DNA of 64,000 bases from Nodosilinea sp. FACHB-141 (GCF_014696135.1 NZ_JACJPP010000010.1:1-64000), one strand, 5' to 3'. Positions 37,697-46,370 are shown, numbered from the stretch's first letter. Notes: generated by a model from the sequence alone, not told the origin. Made by a program: numbers and translations.

Positions 37697-37725
37697 GTAG
37701 GGGCATTGCACTGCAATGCCCCTAC
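37697..37725. repeat. 29-bp palindromic repeat
   Basis: GTAGGGGCATTGCA, one base, TGCAATGCCCCTAC. It has the same outer arms as the palindrome after the EF-G gene. It lies in the 450-base spacer between the sulfonate run and the amidotransferase gene, which otherwise shows no gene. Confidence 0.8.
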
Positions 37726-37811
37726 GTCGAACCTGTCCTAAATGTGGGTGTTTGTAATGGTGAAGTTAGGCTAGGACCGTTCAATAGATAAAGGGAAAAG
37801 GGCATTCCTGC

Positions 37812-38588
37812 TTAAGGAGTGAGATGGAGCGGTAAGCCGTCCTGGAAGACCAACAGTTCACCGGGCTGAATGGGGGTCCAGGCCTCGTTGTCGGTCAAAG
37901 AAGTGGTGGCGATGACGGCAACGCGATCGCTCGGGGTGGTCAGCTCTTGAAAATCCACCGTAATGTCTTCGTCGATCAGGTGGGCGGCGGCGAAGGGAGC
38001 TTGGCGCACGATGTAGCAGAGCTTGGTGGAGCAGTGGGCAAAGCAGTGTTCACCATCCGACAGCAGATAGTTGAAGATGCCGTGGGGGGCGATCGCTGCC
38101 GTGATTTCTCGCAGAGCCAGGTACAGGTCTTGAATGGGGGGTTTGCGATCGGGGAACCGCTGCCGAATGTGGTTGAGCATGAGGCAAAAGGCCTGCTCGC
38201 TGTCAGTTTGCCCCACCGCGCGGTAGATGCCCTGGTGGTCAAAGGGCAGCGTCGGCAGGTCGCCGTTGTGAGCAAACACCCAGTAGCGCCCCCACAGTTC
38301 TCGCTTGAAGGGGTGGCAGTTTTCTAGCTTGACTGGCCCGATGGTGGCCTTGCGAATGTGGGCAATCACATTCATCGATTTGATCGGGTACTGCCGAATG
38401 AAGGCGGCCACGGGCGATGAGCTAGACGGGTTGTCGTCGAGAAACACCCGACAGCCTAGGCCTTCAAAAAAGGCAATGCCCCAGCCGTCTTTGTGGTCGT
38501 CGGTTTTGCCCCCGCGCGCGCAAAACCCCTCAAAGGAGAAGCAGATATCCGTGGGCACATTGCAGTTCATCCCCAACAGCTGGCACAT
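37812..38588 (-). CDS. class II glutamine amidotransferase (YafJ-like)
   Basis: A 258-residue Ntn-type amidotransferase. The chain begins MCQLLGMNCN, so Cys2 becomes the N-terminal nucleophile after initiator removal. Other conserved parts are DGWGIAFFEG, IAHIRKATIG, WVFAHNGDL and TDSEQAFCLML. The protein is a stand-alone glutaminase domain like E. coli YafJ or EgtC; EgtC acts in ergothioneine biosynthesis. No other ergothioneine gene is visible nearby, so I leave the role open. Single gene, apparently separate from the sulfonate run. Confidence 0.88.
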   Translation of the reverse strand: MCQLLGMNCNVPTDICFSFEGFCARGGKTDDHKDGWGIAFFEGLGCRVFLDDNPSSSSPVAAFIRQYPIKSMNVIAHIRKATIGPVKLENCHPFKRELWGRYWVFAHNGDLPTLPFDHQGIYRAVGQTDSEQAFCLMLNHIRQRFPDRKPPIQDLYLALREITAAIAPHGIFNYLLSDGEHCFAHCSTKLCYIVRQAPFAAAHLIDEDITVDFQELTTPSDRVAVIATTSLTDNEAWTPIQPGELLVFQDGLPLHLTP

Positions 38589-38738
38589 AATGACGTATCT
38601 TCACGAATCTTTCAGTAGCTCTAAGGCTACCTCCGTTACCTCTGCGATCGATACGTCACCAATAAACAACGCCTTGGGGTGGCATTAATCTTCATATGTA
38701 ATTGCAGTCGCCATAAAATGGCGGGCTGGGGTTAGTGG

Positions 38739-40382
38739 CTAATCGACCTGATCCAGCAATCGGTACTCTCTGATCAACTGCCTAGCCAGGGTTTTGTAGC
38801 CCATCTGATCAAACAAAATCACGATCTTGTCGCCCTCATAGCGCATCACCGTGCCCTCGCCCCATGTTCGGTGAACCACGCGGCTGTTCAACGCAAAGGG
38901 CTGCCAGGTATCTTCGTCTTCGACCACAATGCCTGCCTGACAGTTATCGCAAAAGCCACAGGGCTGGTCGCGGGTTTCACCAAAGTAGTTGAGCAAATAT
39001 CCGCGGCGGCAGTCGCGCAGTTCGGCATAGCCTCGCATCATTTCTAGGCGCGATCGCACGTGGTTTTGATGCCGTTCTTGGGCCTCAACGGCGGCCTGAG
39101 AAGCTTCCTCCACATCTGCCAAGTCACGGGCAACCACTTCGCCTGTGGGTAAGGTCTCGACGACATCTACCGCCTCCAAATGGCTGAGGGCGGTAGCCAC
39201 CTTGGTTCGGGAAAGCTCGGTTTTGGCCTGCAAATCCTGCCGCTTGATCGGGTCATCCTGCTCTTGAAGCACAGTGGCCACCTGGGTCACCTGCTCCACA
39301 TCCACCTGGCCGCCACTGGCCAGAAAGCGTCGAATATTCAGGTCGTCGAGGCAGTAGAACAGCAGCGCAAAGGCTTTTTCGCCATCGCGCCCCGCCCGCC
39401 CAATCTCTTGGTAGTAAGAATCGACGGAATCGCTGATGTTGTGGTGAATCACAAAGCGAACATTGGGCTTGTCGATGCCCATGCCGAAGGCGGTAGTGGC
39501 GACCATCACCTCGGCTTCGTCGTCCATAAAGGCGGCCTGGGCGGCCTCGCGATCGGCAGCTTTCATGCCAGCGTGGTAGGCGATCGCAGCGACACCGGCT
39601 TCCTCTAGCGCCTCAGCTAGCGCCTCGGTATTTTTGCGAGTGGCCGCATAGACAATACCCGGTTTTTTAGCGCGCACTACCTGGTCGATCAGAGCCTCGG
39701 TCTTCTCGGCTTCGGTCTCAAAGCGCCGCACCTCTAGCCAAATGTTGGGTCGGTCAAACCCTTGCACCAGCACCTGAGCATCTTGCATGGCCAGGTGTTT
39801 GACAATTTCTTCTCGCACCGCCGGGGCGGCTGTGGCCGTTAGGGCCAACACCCTGGGATGGCCGAGGGCATCGATTACCGCGCCCAGCCTGAGGTAGTCG
39901 GGCCGAAAGTCATGACCCCACTCGCTGATGCAGTGGGCTTCGTCAACCACAAACAGCGAGGGTTTAGCCGCGCGCAATCGGTCTAGGGTCTCGGGGTTGT
40001 TGAACTGTTCGGGTGCCAAAAAGATGAACTCTAGTTCGTCATCGGCCAGCGACTCAAAAGCCGCCTCTCGCCGCGATGCACTCAGGGTAGAGTTGACCGC
40101 TGCGGCTTCGCCCACTTCCTGCTCGGCGATCGAGTCTACCTGGTCGCGCTGGAGCGCTATGAGGGGAGAGATCACAACGGTGCAGCCAGAAATCATGGCC
40201 CCCGCCAGCTGGTAGATAGCTGATTTTCCTGACCCGGTGGGCATGACGGCTAAGACATCGTGCCCCTCAATCAGGGCGGCGATCGCCTCCTCTTGCCCCT
40301 CCCGCAGGTCTGCATAACCGAGCTTTGCCTGCGCCGTCTGACGAATTTTTTCCTTAGACACCGATTTGGGTGGTTGAGCCAT
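38739..40382 (-). CDS. recQ: RecQ-family ATP-dependent DNA helicase
   Basis: A 547-residue superfamily 2 helicase. Walker A is MPTGSGKS (47-54), the DEAH box 147-150 is followed by the RecQ aromatic loop [14 protein letters not shown], and motif VI is [10 protein letters not shown]. The RecQ-C-terminal zinc site ([18 protein letters not shown]) is present. There is no HRDC domain; instead the last 60 residues ([20 protein letters not shown]) resemble the small Tudor-like tail known from UvrD/PcrA helicases. It repairs stalled forks or recombination intermediates. Single gene. Confidence 0.92.
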   Translation of the reverse strand: MAQPPKSVSKEKIRQTAQAKLGYADLREGQEEAIAALIEGHDVLAVMPTGSGKSAIYQLAGAMISGCTVVISPLIALQRDQVDSIAEQEVGEAAAVNSTLSASRREAAFESLADDELEFIFLAPEQFNNPETLDRLRAAKPSLFVVDEAHCISEWGHDFRPDYLRLGAVIDALGHPRVLALTATAAPAVREEIVKHLAMQDAQVLVQGFDRPNIWLEVRRFETEAEKTEALIDQVVRAKKPGIVYAATRKNTEALAEALEEAGVAAIAYHAGMKAADREAAQAAFMDDEAEVMVATTAFGMGIDKPNVRFVIHHNISDSVDSYYQEIGRAGRDGEKAFALLFYCLDDLNIRRFLASGGQVDVEQVTQVATVLQEQDDPIKRQDLQAKTELSRTKVATALSHLEAVDVVETLPTGEVVARDLADVEEASQAAVEAQERHQNHVRSRLEMMRGYAELRDCRRGYLLNYFGETRDQPCGFCDNCQAGIVVEDEDTWQPFALNSRVVHRTWGEGTVMRYEGDKIVILFDQMGYKTLARQLIREYRLLDQVD

Positions 40383-40544
40383 GCGGCTTGAAACCTGTTG
40401 ATAAAAACAATTGAGCCGCTATCTGGCTTGCCATTGCCACTTCAAGTCTGCTGTTTTTAGCTTCTCTTGGCTGAAGTGACAACAGCGATAAAAGGTTCTT
40501 GGCGCTTGTGCAATGCGATCGCGCTAGGTCTAGGCCATAGTGCT

Positions 40545-40739
40545 TTAATCAACCTCACCAATGGCCTTGCTGACATCAGCCGAGGTTTCGAACTCTTCGT
40601 CAGGCATTTGCTCTAGGGTGGCGCAAACGTTCTCATTGGCCCCCTGTTGCTTGGCATGGTCGACCACGTCTTGCTTGCTGGCGGGATAGTCCATCCCCTT
40701 CAAAAACTTCTGTACCTGGATCGGGTTAACTTTAGCCAT
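40545..40739 (-). CDS. DUF2795 small protein
   Basis: A 64-residue DUF2795 protein (NPIQVQKFLKGMDYPASKQD, DHAKQQGANENVCATLEQMP). The family is small, helical and of unknown function, often near stress genes. AGGAGGG stands upstream of the start. It lies in the spacer between recQ and tauD on the same strand but with gaps on both sides. Confidence 0.8.
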   Translation of the reverse strand: MAKVNPIQVQKFLKGMDYPASKQDVVDHAKQQGANENVCATLEQMPDEEFETSADVSKAIGEVD

Positions 40740-40878
40740 TTTCCCTCCTTGAGTAGCAGCGTTGGGTTGTTGGCTGTCCTCAAGCTAATGCCCCCTGCGC
40801 TAGAGTTTCCTCTGCCCCAGGTACAACCTCCCATCCGTCCACGGCATCGCTCGGCATAGATGGCAAAAGCAGGAAGCG

Positions 40879-40931
40879 TCAAGGCGCGCCAGTGTTACCC
40901 AGGCGAAGCTGGGCATGTCTGGCGCGCTTGA
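40879..40931 (-). terminator. hairpin downstream of tauD
   Basis: TCAAG-G-CGCGCCAG pairs with CTGGCGCG-CTTGA, with an inner CCCAG / CTGGG stem. It begins 23 bases beyond the tauD stop and is the likely end of that transcript. Confidence 0.6.
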
Positions 40932-40953
40932 ATCCTGTCGTTTTTCCCTTCAA

Positions 40954-41871
40954 TTAAAAAGCGACGGCCACCAGTCCGTTGTAGGCCGCAGAATCACCTT
41001 TGAGGGCGGTGCTATGGGCTCCGCTGGGGCTAACGGGCAGATCGCCAACGACGGTCACCCGCTGCACGCGGCGGGGGTAGTCACCGTAGTCTGCGATCGC
41101 ATAGTGCTGGGTGGCCCGGTTATCCCAAAAGGCCACGTCGCCCAGTCGCCATTGCCAGCGCACGGTGTTTTCAGGGCGAGTGACATAGCTTTGCAGGGTG
41201 CGTAGCAGATCCTCCGACTCGGTTTGGGAAAGCCCTTGAAAACGGCGCACAAAGCCACCGAGCACCAGGGCTCGCTCTCCCGATTCGGGGTGAATGCGCA
41301 CGACCGGGTGGCGAGTTTCAAACACCGTCGATTCAAACACCGCGCGGTTGTGCTTAAAAAAGTCAGACAGATTCACGGCCCCGGTGCTGTAGTCGTAGGC
41401 GTTGCTGTGGATCGCCCAGAGCTGGTCGGCCAGGGTCCGCAGCGGGGCAGGCAAATCTTGATAGGCGGTGACCGTATTGGCCCAAATGGTATCACCGCCC
41501 ACAGGCGGCAGCTCTACCGCCCGTAAAATTGAACCTAGGGGTGGGCGATCGACGAAGGTGACATCGGTGTGCCAGTAGTTGGCATAGAGATGGTTTTGAC
41601 CGTAGTGCAGGTCGAGCACCTCGGGGCGCTGCTCTAAGGGTGGCAGGGTCGGGTGGGCGGCGGTGAGGGGGCCAAACCGGCGGGCAAAGGCGATTTGACC
41701 CTCTGAGTCAAGCCGCTGCTGGTCGCGGAAGAAAATTACCTTGTGCTCTACGAGGGCCCGTCGCAGGGCTTGAATGGTGTCGTCACTGAGGGCATCGCTG
41801 AGGTCTAGGCCAAAAATTTCAGCGCCAATACGCCCGGCAACAGGACGCAGGTTGAGAGATACAAAGCTCAT
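40954..41871 (-). CDS. tauD: TauD/AtsK-family Fe(II)/2-oxoglutarate dioxygenase
   Basis: A 305-residue dioxygenase. The iron facial triad is His101, Asp103 (WHTDVTF) and His256 (QHYAIADYG), and Arg residues at 267-271 bind 2-oxoglutarate. The family hydroxylates carbon next to sulfonate (TauD, taurine to sulfite plus aminoacetaldehyde) or sulfate ester (AtsK). The segment LPAPLRTLADQLWAIHSNAY is closer to my memory of AtsK than of TauD, so alkyl sulfates are an alternative substrate. The protein contains no methionine except the initiator and no cysteine. It is divergent from the flavoprotein-persulfide dioxygenase fusion across a 162-base AT-rich promoter region. Confidence 0.92.
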   Translation of the reverse strand: MSFVSLNLRPVAGRIGAEIFGLDLSDALSDDTIQALRRALVEHKVIFFRDQQRLDSEGQIAFARRFGPLTAAHPTLPPLEQRPEVLDLHYGQNHLYANYWHTDVTFVDRPPLGSILRAVELPPVGGDTIWANTVTAYQDLPAPLRTLADQLWAIHSNAYDYSTGAVNLSDFFKHNRAVFESTVFETRHPVVRIHPESGERALVLGGFVRRFQGLSQTESEDLLRTLQSYVTRPENTVRWQWRLGDVAFWDNRATQHYAIADYGDYPRRVQRVTVVGDLPVSPSGAHSTALKGDSAAYNGLVAVAF

Positions 41872-42033
41872 GGCAAGGGAATTGTGAACAACTCGCCGCT
41901 AGCACCCACAAATTCGATCGGCCTAATTGGCCCGATCGGCGGTTACGGCGGGCCAAGTATGCCACAGGCTACAGAGAACATAAATTAACTGAATTACAAT
42001 TGCAAACAAATTACATTTTAATTTGACTGCTCT
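41872..42033. promoter_or_regulatory. divergent promoter region tauD / fusion oxygenase
   Basis: A 162-base spacer whose right half (41980-42022) is strikingly AT-rich against a GC-rich background. It contains AATTACA twice (41992 and 42009, 17 bases apart) and TTACAATTG, close to the TTACAAATG above the sulfonate run. Shared control of the two divergent genes is likely. Confidence 0.55.
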
Positions 42034-44343
42034 ATGTCATTCTTCAATTCTCCCCCCGCGATCGCCATCATTGGGGCTGGCTTTAGCGGGTCTCTGGTAG
42101 CGACTCACCTACTCAAAACAGCCAACCGCCCCCTCGTTGTCAAACTGGTGGAGCGTCGTTCGGAGGTGGGCAAAGGGGTGGCCTACAGCACCACAACCAA
42201 CGGCCACCTGTTGAATGTTTCGGCAGGGAAGATAAGTGCTTTTCCCGATGAACCAGGCCATCTGCTGCGCTGGCTCAACTACAACCGCAGCGCCCTAACC
42301 GGCTTTTTGCCCAAAGATTTTGATGCCAGCACCTTTATTCCTCGACAGGTTTTTGGCCTCTATATCCAATCCATTTTAGAGGAGGCCGAGGCGTCGGCCC
42401 CCAGCACTGTGCGGCTAGAGCGGGTAGAAGACGAGGCGGTGGCGATCGCGCCCCAGGGCCAGGGGGCGGTGGTGTCGTTAGCCAGCGGGCAGAGTTTTGC
42501 CGCTGACCGGCTGGTGCTGGCGCTGGGAAATGCCCCGGCGGGGGTCGAAACCGACAGCGATCGCCCCTACCTCCGCCACGCCTGGGCAGCGAATGCCCTC
42601 GATGACCTGGCCCCCGATGCGCCGGTGCTGCTGGTGGGCACCGGGCTAACCATGGTGGATATGGTGGTGTCGCTGCACAGCCGCCGCCACCGTGGCCCCA
42701 TCTATGCGCTGTCTCGGCGCGGGCTAGCCCCGTTGCCGCACCAATCGACTTTGCCCTACCCAGCCTTTTTGACCCCAGACATCGCTCCGACTACCCTGCG
42801 CGGCCTGACCCAGCGGCTGCGGCGCGAGGTTGAAACAGCCAAGGCTTACGGCTACGACTGGCGAGCAGTGATCGACTCGCTGCGCCCCATCACTCAGGAG
42901 CTTTGGCAGCGACTCCCCCGCCCTGAGCAGCGACGTTTTTTGCGCCACCTTAACCCCTACTGGGATGTGCACCGCCACCGGATTGCGCCAACGATTGGCG
43001 AGATGCTCAAAGCCTTGCAGCAATCTGGGCAGTTGACGATCGCCGCTGGGCGCATTCTGGGTTACCAAGCCATCCCTGACGGCGTGGCCGTTACCTTTCG
43101 TTGTCGTGGATCTCAATTGGAGGAGACGCTCCAGGTGAGCCGCGTGGTCAACTGCACAGGGGTGCAGGCCGACTACCGGCGATCGCTCCAGCCCCTAATC
43201 ACCAGTCTGCGTCAGCAGCAGCTCATTCGCCCCTGCGATCTGGGCCAGGGCATTGATACCGCCGCTGACGGGGCCGTGCTCGATGCCCAGGGTCGCCGTT
43301 CTGCCCTGCTCTATACGTTGGGCACCCCTCGCAAGGGCCAGCTTTGGGAATCTATCGCCGTGCCAGAGCTGCGGGAGCAGGCCCAACGGCTCGCTTCGAC
43401 GGTGCTGCAATCGCTGCCGGTGCGGGTGCGCCCGCTGCCCACTCGGGTCTACGCCACTTCCCAGCGCGTGGCCTTTGCCCAAGACTGCGGCGAACCTGCC
43501 CCTGTACTGCCTCAGTCCACCCTGGTGTTTCGCCAGTTGTTTGACCCGGAGTCAAGCACCTACACCTATCTAATCGCTGATAGCCAAACCCAGGAGGCTG
43601 CCCTGGTCGATGCTGTGCTTGAGCGGAGCGATCGCGACCTGCAACTTCTGCAAGACCTGGGTCTGACCCTGCGCTACTGCCTCGAAACTCACATTCACGC
43701 CGACCATATCACTGGCGCGGGCAAGCTCAGGCAGCAGACCGGTTGCCAAGTGTTAGTACCCCAAAACGCTGCCCGCTCCGCCGACCACAATCTGGCCGAT
43801 GGTGAAATACTCACTTTGGGGACAGTGCGACTGGAGGCGATCGCCACCCCAGGGCACACCAGTAGTCATATGGCCTACCTAATCAATAACACCCACTTAC
43901 TCACAGGCGATGCCCTGCTGATTCGCGGCTGTGGCCGCACTGACCTGCAATCTGGCGATGCCGGCACCCTGTATGACACTGTAACTCAGCGGTTTTTTAC
44001 CCTGCCTGACACCACCCTGGTCTACCCCGCCCACGATTACCAGGGCCGCACAGTTTCTACCATTGGCGAAGAGAGGCGGCTGAATCCTCGGTTTACCGAT
44101 GGTCAAGGGCCGGGTTCGGGCTATCGCACCCGCGACCAATTCATCACCTTGATGGCCCACCTGGGTCTGAGTTATCCCAAAAAGATCAATCAGGCTGTGC
44201 CTGCCAACGAACACTGCGGCGATTTCATTCCTCCCAGCGATCTAGACGCTAACCCAAATAGTCAGGCAGAGCGCGACCAGACGGAGCAAAACCTGACCAC
44301 CAATGCCGAAATTTTTGAGGGTTACTTCGCTATGTATATTTGA
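42034..44343 (+). CDS. FAD/NAD(P)-binding protein fused to persulfide-dioxygenase-like metallo-hydrolase
   Basis: A 769-residue fusion. Residues about 1-480 are an FAD-NAD(P)-binding domain (GAGFSG at 14-19, KGVAYSTTTNGHLLNVSAG, second nucleotide motif GTGLTMVD at 202-209, VVNCTGVQADYRR). Residues about 495-740 are a metallo-beta-lactamase fold of the ETHE1/persulfide dioxygenase type: HIHADH (553-558), PGHTSSH (606-612), GDALLIRGCGRTDLQSGDAG with Asp626, and YPAHDYQGRTVSTIGEERRL with His667. Such dioxygenases oxidise glutathione persulfide to sulfite. The flavin half is not a rhodanese or SQR that I recognise; it may generate or reduce a sulfur substrate. It is divergent from tauD and upstream of the sulfur-poor cpcBA pair. 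Confidence 0.9.
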   Translation: MSFFNSPPAIAIIGAGFSGSLVATHLLKTANRPLVVKLVERRSEVGKGVAYSTTTNGHLLNVSAGKISAFPDEPGHLLRWLNYNRSALTGFLPKDFDASTFIPRQVFGLYIQSILEEAEASAPSTVRLERVEDEAVAIAPQGQGAVVSLASGQSFAADRLVLALGNAPAGVETDSDRPYLRHAWAANALDDLAPDAPVLLVGTGLTMVDMVVSLHSRRHRGPIYALSRRGLAPLPHQSTLPYPAFLTPDIAPTTLRGLTQRLRREVETAKAYGYDWRAVIDSLRPITQELWQRLPRPEQRRFLRHLNPYWDVHRHRIAPTIGEMLKALQQSGQLTIAAGRILGYQAIPDGVAVTFRCRGSQLEETLQVSRVVNCTGVQADYRRSLQPLITSLRQQQLIRPCDLGQGIDTAADGAVLDAQGRRSALLYTLGTPRKGQLWESIAVPELREQAQRLASTVLQSLPVRVRPLPTRVYATSQRVAFAQDCGEPAPVLPQSTLVFRQLFDPESSTYTYLIADSQTQEAALVDAVLERSDRDLQLLQDLGLTLRYCLETHIHADHITGAGKLRQQTGCQVLVPQNAARSADHNLADGEILTLGTVRLEAIATPGHTSSHMAYLINNTHLLTGDALLIRGCGRTDLQSGDAGTLYDTVTQRFFTLPDTTLVYPAHDYQGRTVSTIGEERRLNPRFTDGQGPGSGYRTRDQFITLMAHLGLSYPKKINQAVPANEHCGDFIPPSDLDANPNSQAERDQTEQNLTTNAEIFEGYFAMYI

Positions 44344-44813
44344 GGGTTGAGGTAAAGCATTTAGACACCACATTGAGGCTGTAGCTCAAACAACAATTGT
44401 TACTAAGCCTTACAAGGCGCTCCATAGCTAATAGCTAAAAGGTGAATTGATTGTAGTTGCAGAAACAAATAAATAGCGATTTAGAGAATTTTTTGTAGTT
44501 GCAGAAACAACGGCAATCGCTAAATTTTTTGTAACAAAATAGCCTTCGGTTTTGCTATATAAATAATTCAGGTTGGTTTTGTAAGCAGTCTTTGTCAACT
44601 AGAGCTGACGAGGATTCGCTAGGTTCAGCCCATAGGTTTTGTCTAACAATTAATACAAGTGCAGGCAACAGTCTGCACGCCTAGGCTTTGCTTGGACATT
44701 TAACTATGCCTGGTTTTTGCGGAGCTTGGGCAAAGTAGTTTAGCCGTAACCTTTGGGTATCAAAACTAACCAATTTACGTATTGATGAAATCAGTCTTTA
44801 GGAGATCCGTGTT
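44344..44813 (+). promoter_or_regulatory. cpcB upstream region with 18-bp direct repeat
   Basis: This 470-base leader contains TTGTAGTTGCAGAAACAA twice, at 44451-44468 and 44493-44510, exactly 42 bases apart (four helical turns). Just below lie TTGTAACAAAAT and a TATATAAAT box (44556-44564), possibly the -10 element. The remaining 250 bases would be a long untranslated leader. AGGAG lies nine bases before the cpcB ATG. The repeat has the look of a tandem activator site. Confidence 0.65.
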
Positions 44814-45335
44814 ATGGCCTTTGATGTCTTTTCTAAGGTAGTTTCCCAAGCCGATAGCCGAGGTTCTTACCTTAGTGACGATCAGGTTGATGCGTTGATT
44901 AACCTGGTCAAAGACGGCAATAAGCGCGTCGATGCTGTTAACCGCATTACCAGCAATTCGTCAGCCATTGTCGCCAGTGCCGCTCGCGAATTATTTGCTG
45001 AGCAGCCTCAGCTCACTGCTCCCGGCGGCAACGCCTATACAAACCGACGGGCAGCAGCCTGCCTGCGCGATTTAGAAATTATTTTGCGCTACGTGACCTA
45101 CGCTACTTTTGCCGGTGATGCTAGCGTTCTAGAAGATCGCGCCCTCAATGGTCTGCGTGAAACCTACGTGGCTTTAGGTACCCCTGGCGCTTCGGTAGCA
45201 GCCGGCATCGAAAAACTCAAAGAAGCTTCCATTCGCATTGTTAACGACCCTGCTAACATCACCCAAGGCGATTGCAGCTCGCTTGTTTCTGAATTGTCGG
45301 GATATTTTGATCGGGCGGCGGCGGCGGTAGTCTAG
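44814..45335 (+). CDS. cpcB: phycocyanin beta subunit, Met/Cys-depleted (Cpc3-type)
   Basis: A 173-residue phycocyanin beta chain, part of phycobilisome rods. The chromophore cysteines are Cys83 ([10 protein letters not shown]) and Cys154 (GDCSSL), and the methyl-asparagine site GGNAYT is present. Apart from the initiator there is no methionine, and no cysteine besides the two chromophore ones. Positions that carry sulfur in ordinary CpcB are replaced: RRMAACLRDMEI reads [19 protein letters not shown] reads EDRALNG, and FDRACAAV reads FDRAAAAV. This is the known property of the sulfur-limitation phycocyanin of Calothrix PCC 7601. It is followed by cpcA after 170 bases. Confidence 0.97.
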   Translation: MAFDVFSKVVSQADSRGSYLSDDQVDALINLVKDGNKRVDAVNRITSNSSAIVASAARELFAEQPQLTAPGGNAYTNRRAAACLRDLEIILRYVTYATFAGDASVLEDRALNGLRETYVALGTPGASVAAGIEKLKEASIRIVNDPANITQGDCSSLVSELSGYFDRAAAAVV

Positions 45336-45505
45336 TGCTTTACCCAGCAAAAGTGACAGGTTACGGGCCAGGTTTAGGTACAAAGCGTGAGGCATGCCAT
45401 GAGCCTTAATCTTTTACACCTTTTGCTCCAGGGGCTCAAATCTAGCTTGCCACGATCAAATTCTGTTTTACCCCTTCACTTATTTACGTTTGAGGTAATT
45501 TTTCC

Positions 45506-45997
45506 ATGACAAAAACACCCTTAACCGAGGCGATCAACACTGCCGACTCCCAGGGGCGGTTCTTGAGCAGTGCCGAGTTTCAGGTGGCCTTTGGCCGTTT
45601 TCGCCAGGCCGAAAACACCCTAACGGCAGCTAAAACCTTAGCCAGCAAAGCTGACAGCCTAGCCCAGGCCGCCGCTAATGCGGTGTACCAAAAATTTCCC
45701 TACACCAACCAATTGCAGGGGCCGAACTACGCCGCTGACGATCGCGGCAAAGCCAAATGTGTACGCGACATCGGCTACTATCTGCGCATTATTAGCTATG
45801 GCCTGATCGTAGGTGGCACTGGCCCCATCGATGATTATCTGGTGGCTGGGCTAGCTGAAATCAACAGCACCTTTGAGCTATCGCCCAGTTGGTACATTGA
45901 GGCTTTGAAACATATCAAAGCCAACCATGGGCTCAGCGGCGATCCTGCCGTAGAGGTCAATACTTACATTGACTACGTTATTAATGCCCTTAGCTAG
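45506..45997 (+). CDS. cpcA: phycocyanin alpha subunit, Met/Cys-depleted (Cpc3-type)
   Basis: A 163-residue phycocyanin alpha chain with the single phycocyanobilin site Cys85 ([13 protein letters not shown]). No other cysteine and no methionine beyond the initiator. The segment that normally reads YLRMVTYCLVVGGTGP is [16 protein letters not shown] here. Family landmarks [22 protein letters not shown] and [20 protein letters not shown] are intact. GAGG lies before the start. No rod-linker (cpcC/D) or lyase gene follows; the next gene is an antiporter, so this pair must use linkers and lyases encoded elsewhere. Confidence 0.97.
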   Translation: MTKTPLTEAINTADSQGRFLSSAEFQVAFGRFRQAENTLTAAKTLASKADSLAQAAANAVYQKFPYTNQLQGPNYAADDRGKAKCVRDIGYYLRIISYGLIVGGTGPIDDYLVAGLAEINSTFELSPSWYIEALKHIKANHGLSGDPAVEVNTYIDYVINALS

Positions 45998-46005
45998 GGC
46001 ATTAA
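45981..46005 (+). terminator. hairpin overlapping the cpcA stop
   Basis: TTAATGCCCT / AGGGCATTAA forms a 10-bp stem around the cpcA stop codon, with a five-base loop. There is no T tract after it, so it may stabilise the mRNA end rather than terminate. Confidence 0.5.
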
Positions 46006-46370
46006 TCTAGGCGGCGGGCTCTCCTACCCAAATGCCTGTTTAACAACCAATCTAAATGCGTCAAACAATCATTTGTGTAGCATTCTGACCTGGCCCTGCT
46101 CTTTATGGGTCTGCGGTCAAAGTCAGGTGCTACACAGGTGATTTTTTTGTTGGGTGGGGAATAGCAGATGCCCATGATCAACTCGAAGCTTCCTGGCCTG
46201 CTATAAACAATAAAGACGGCGGTGGAGCTCGCCAAAACCGCCCTAGGCTGTCGATGCTGAAAGGGCTGATGGCTCCTACTTATTCCGGCTTGGGGCGGAA
46301 GGGTAGGGGCTGTGGAGTCTTTTAACCAATGCCCCAGGCCACGTAACCGATTCAACCTGGGCGTGGCGAC
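46006..46370. other. spacer with long imperfect hairpin at 46074-46136
   Basis: No credible gene lies here. The notable element is TGTGTAGCA (46074) paired with TGCTACACA (46128) and, inside, CTGAC (46085) paired with GTCAG (46122), giving a 63-base foldable unit with a TGACC..GGTCA core. It may be a transcript-end structure for cpcBA or a dispersed palindromic repeat. Confidence 0.5.

Noticed and set aside
46002-46355. 117-aa minus-strand frame between cpcA and the antiporter
   Set aside because: Low-complexity arginine-rich reading across a hairpin; no ribosome binding site or known family.
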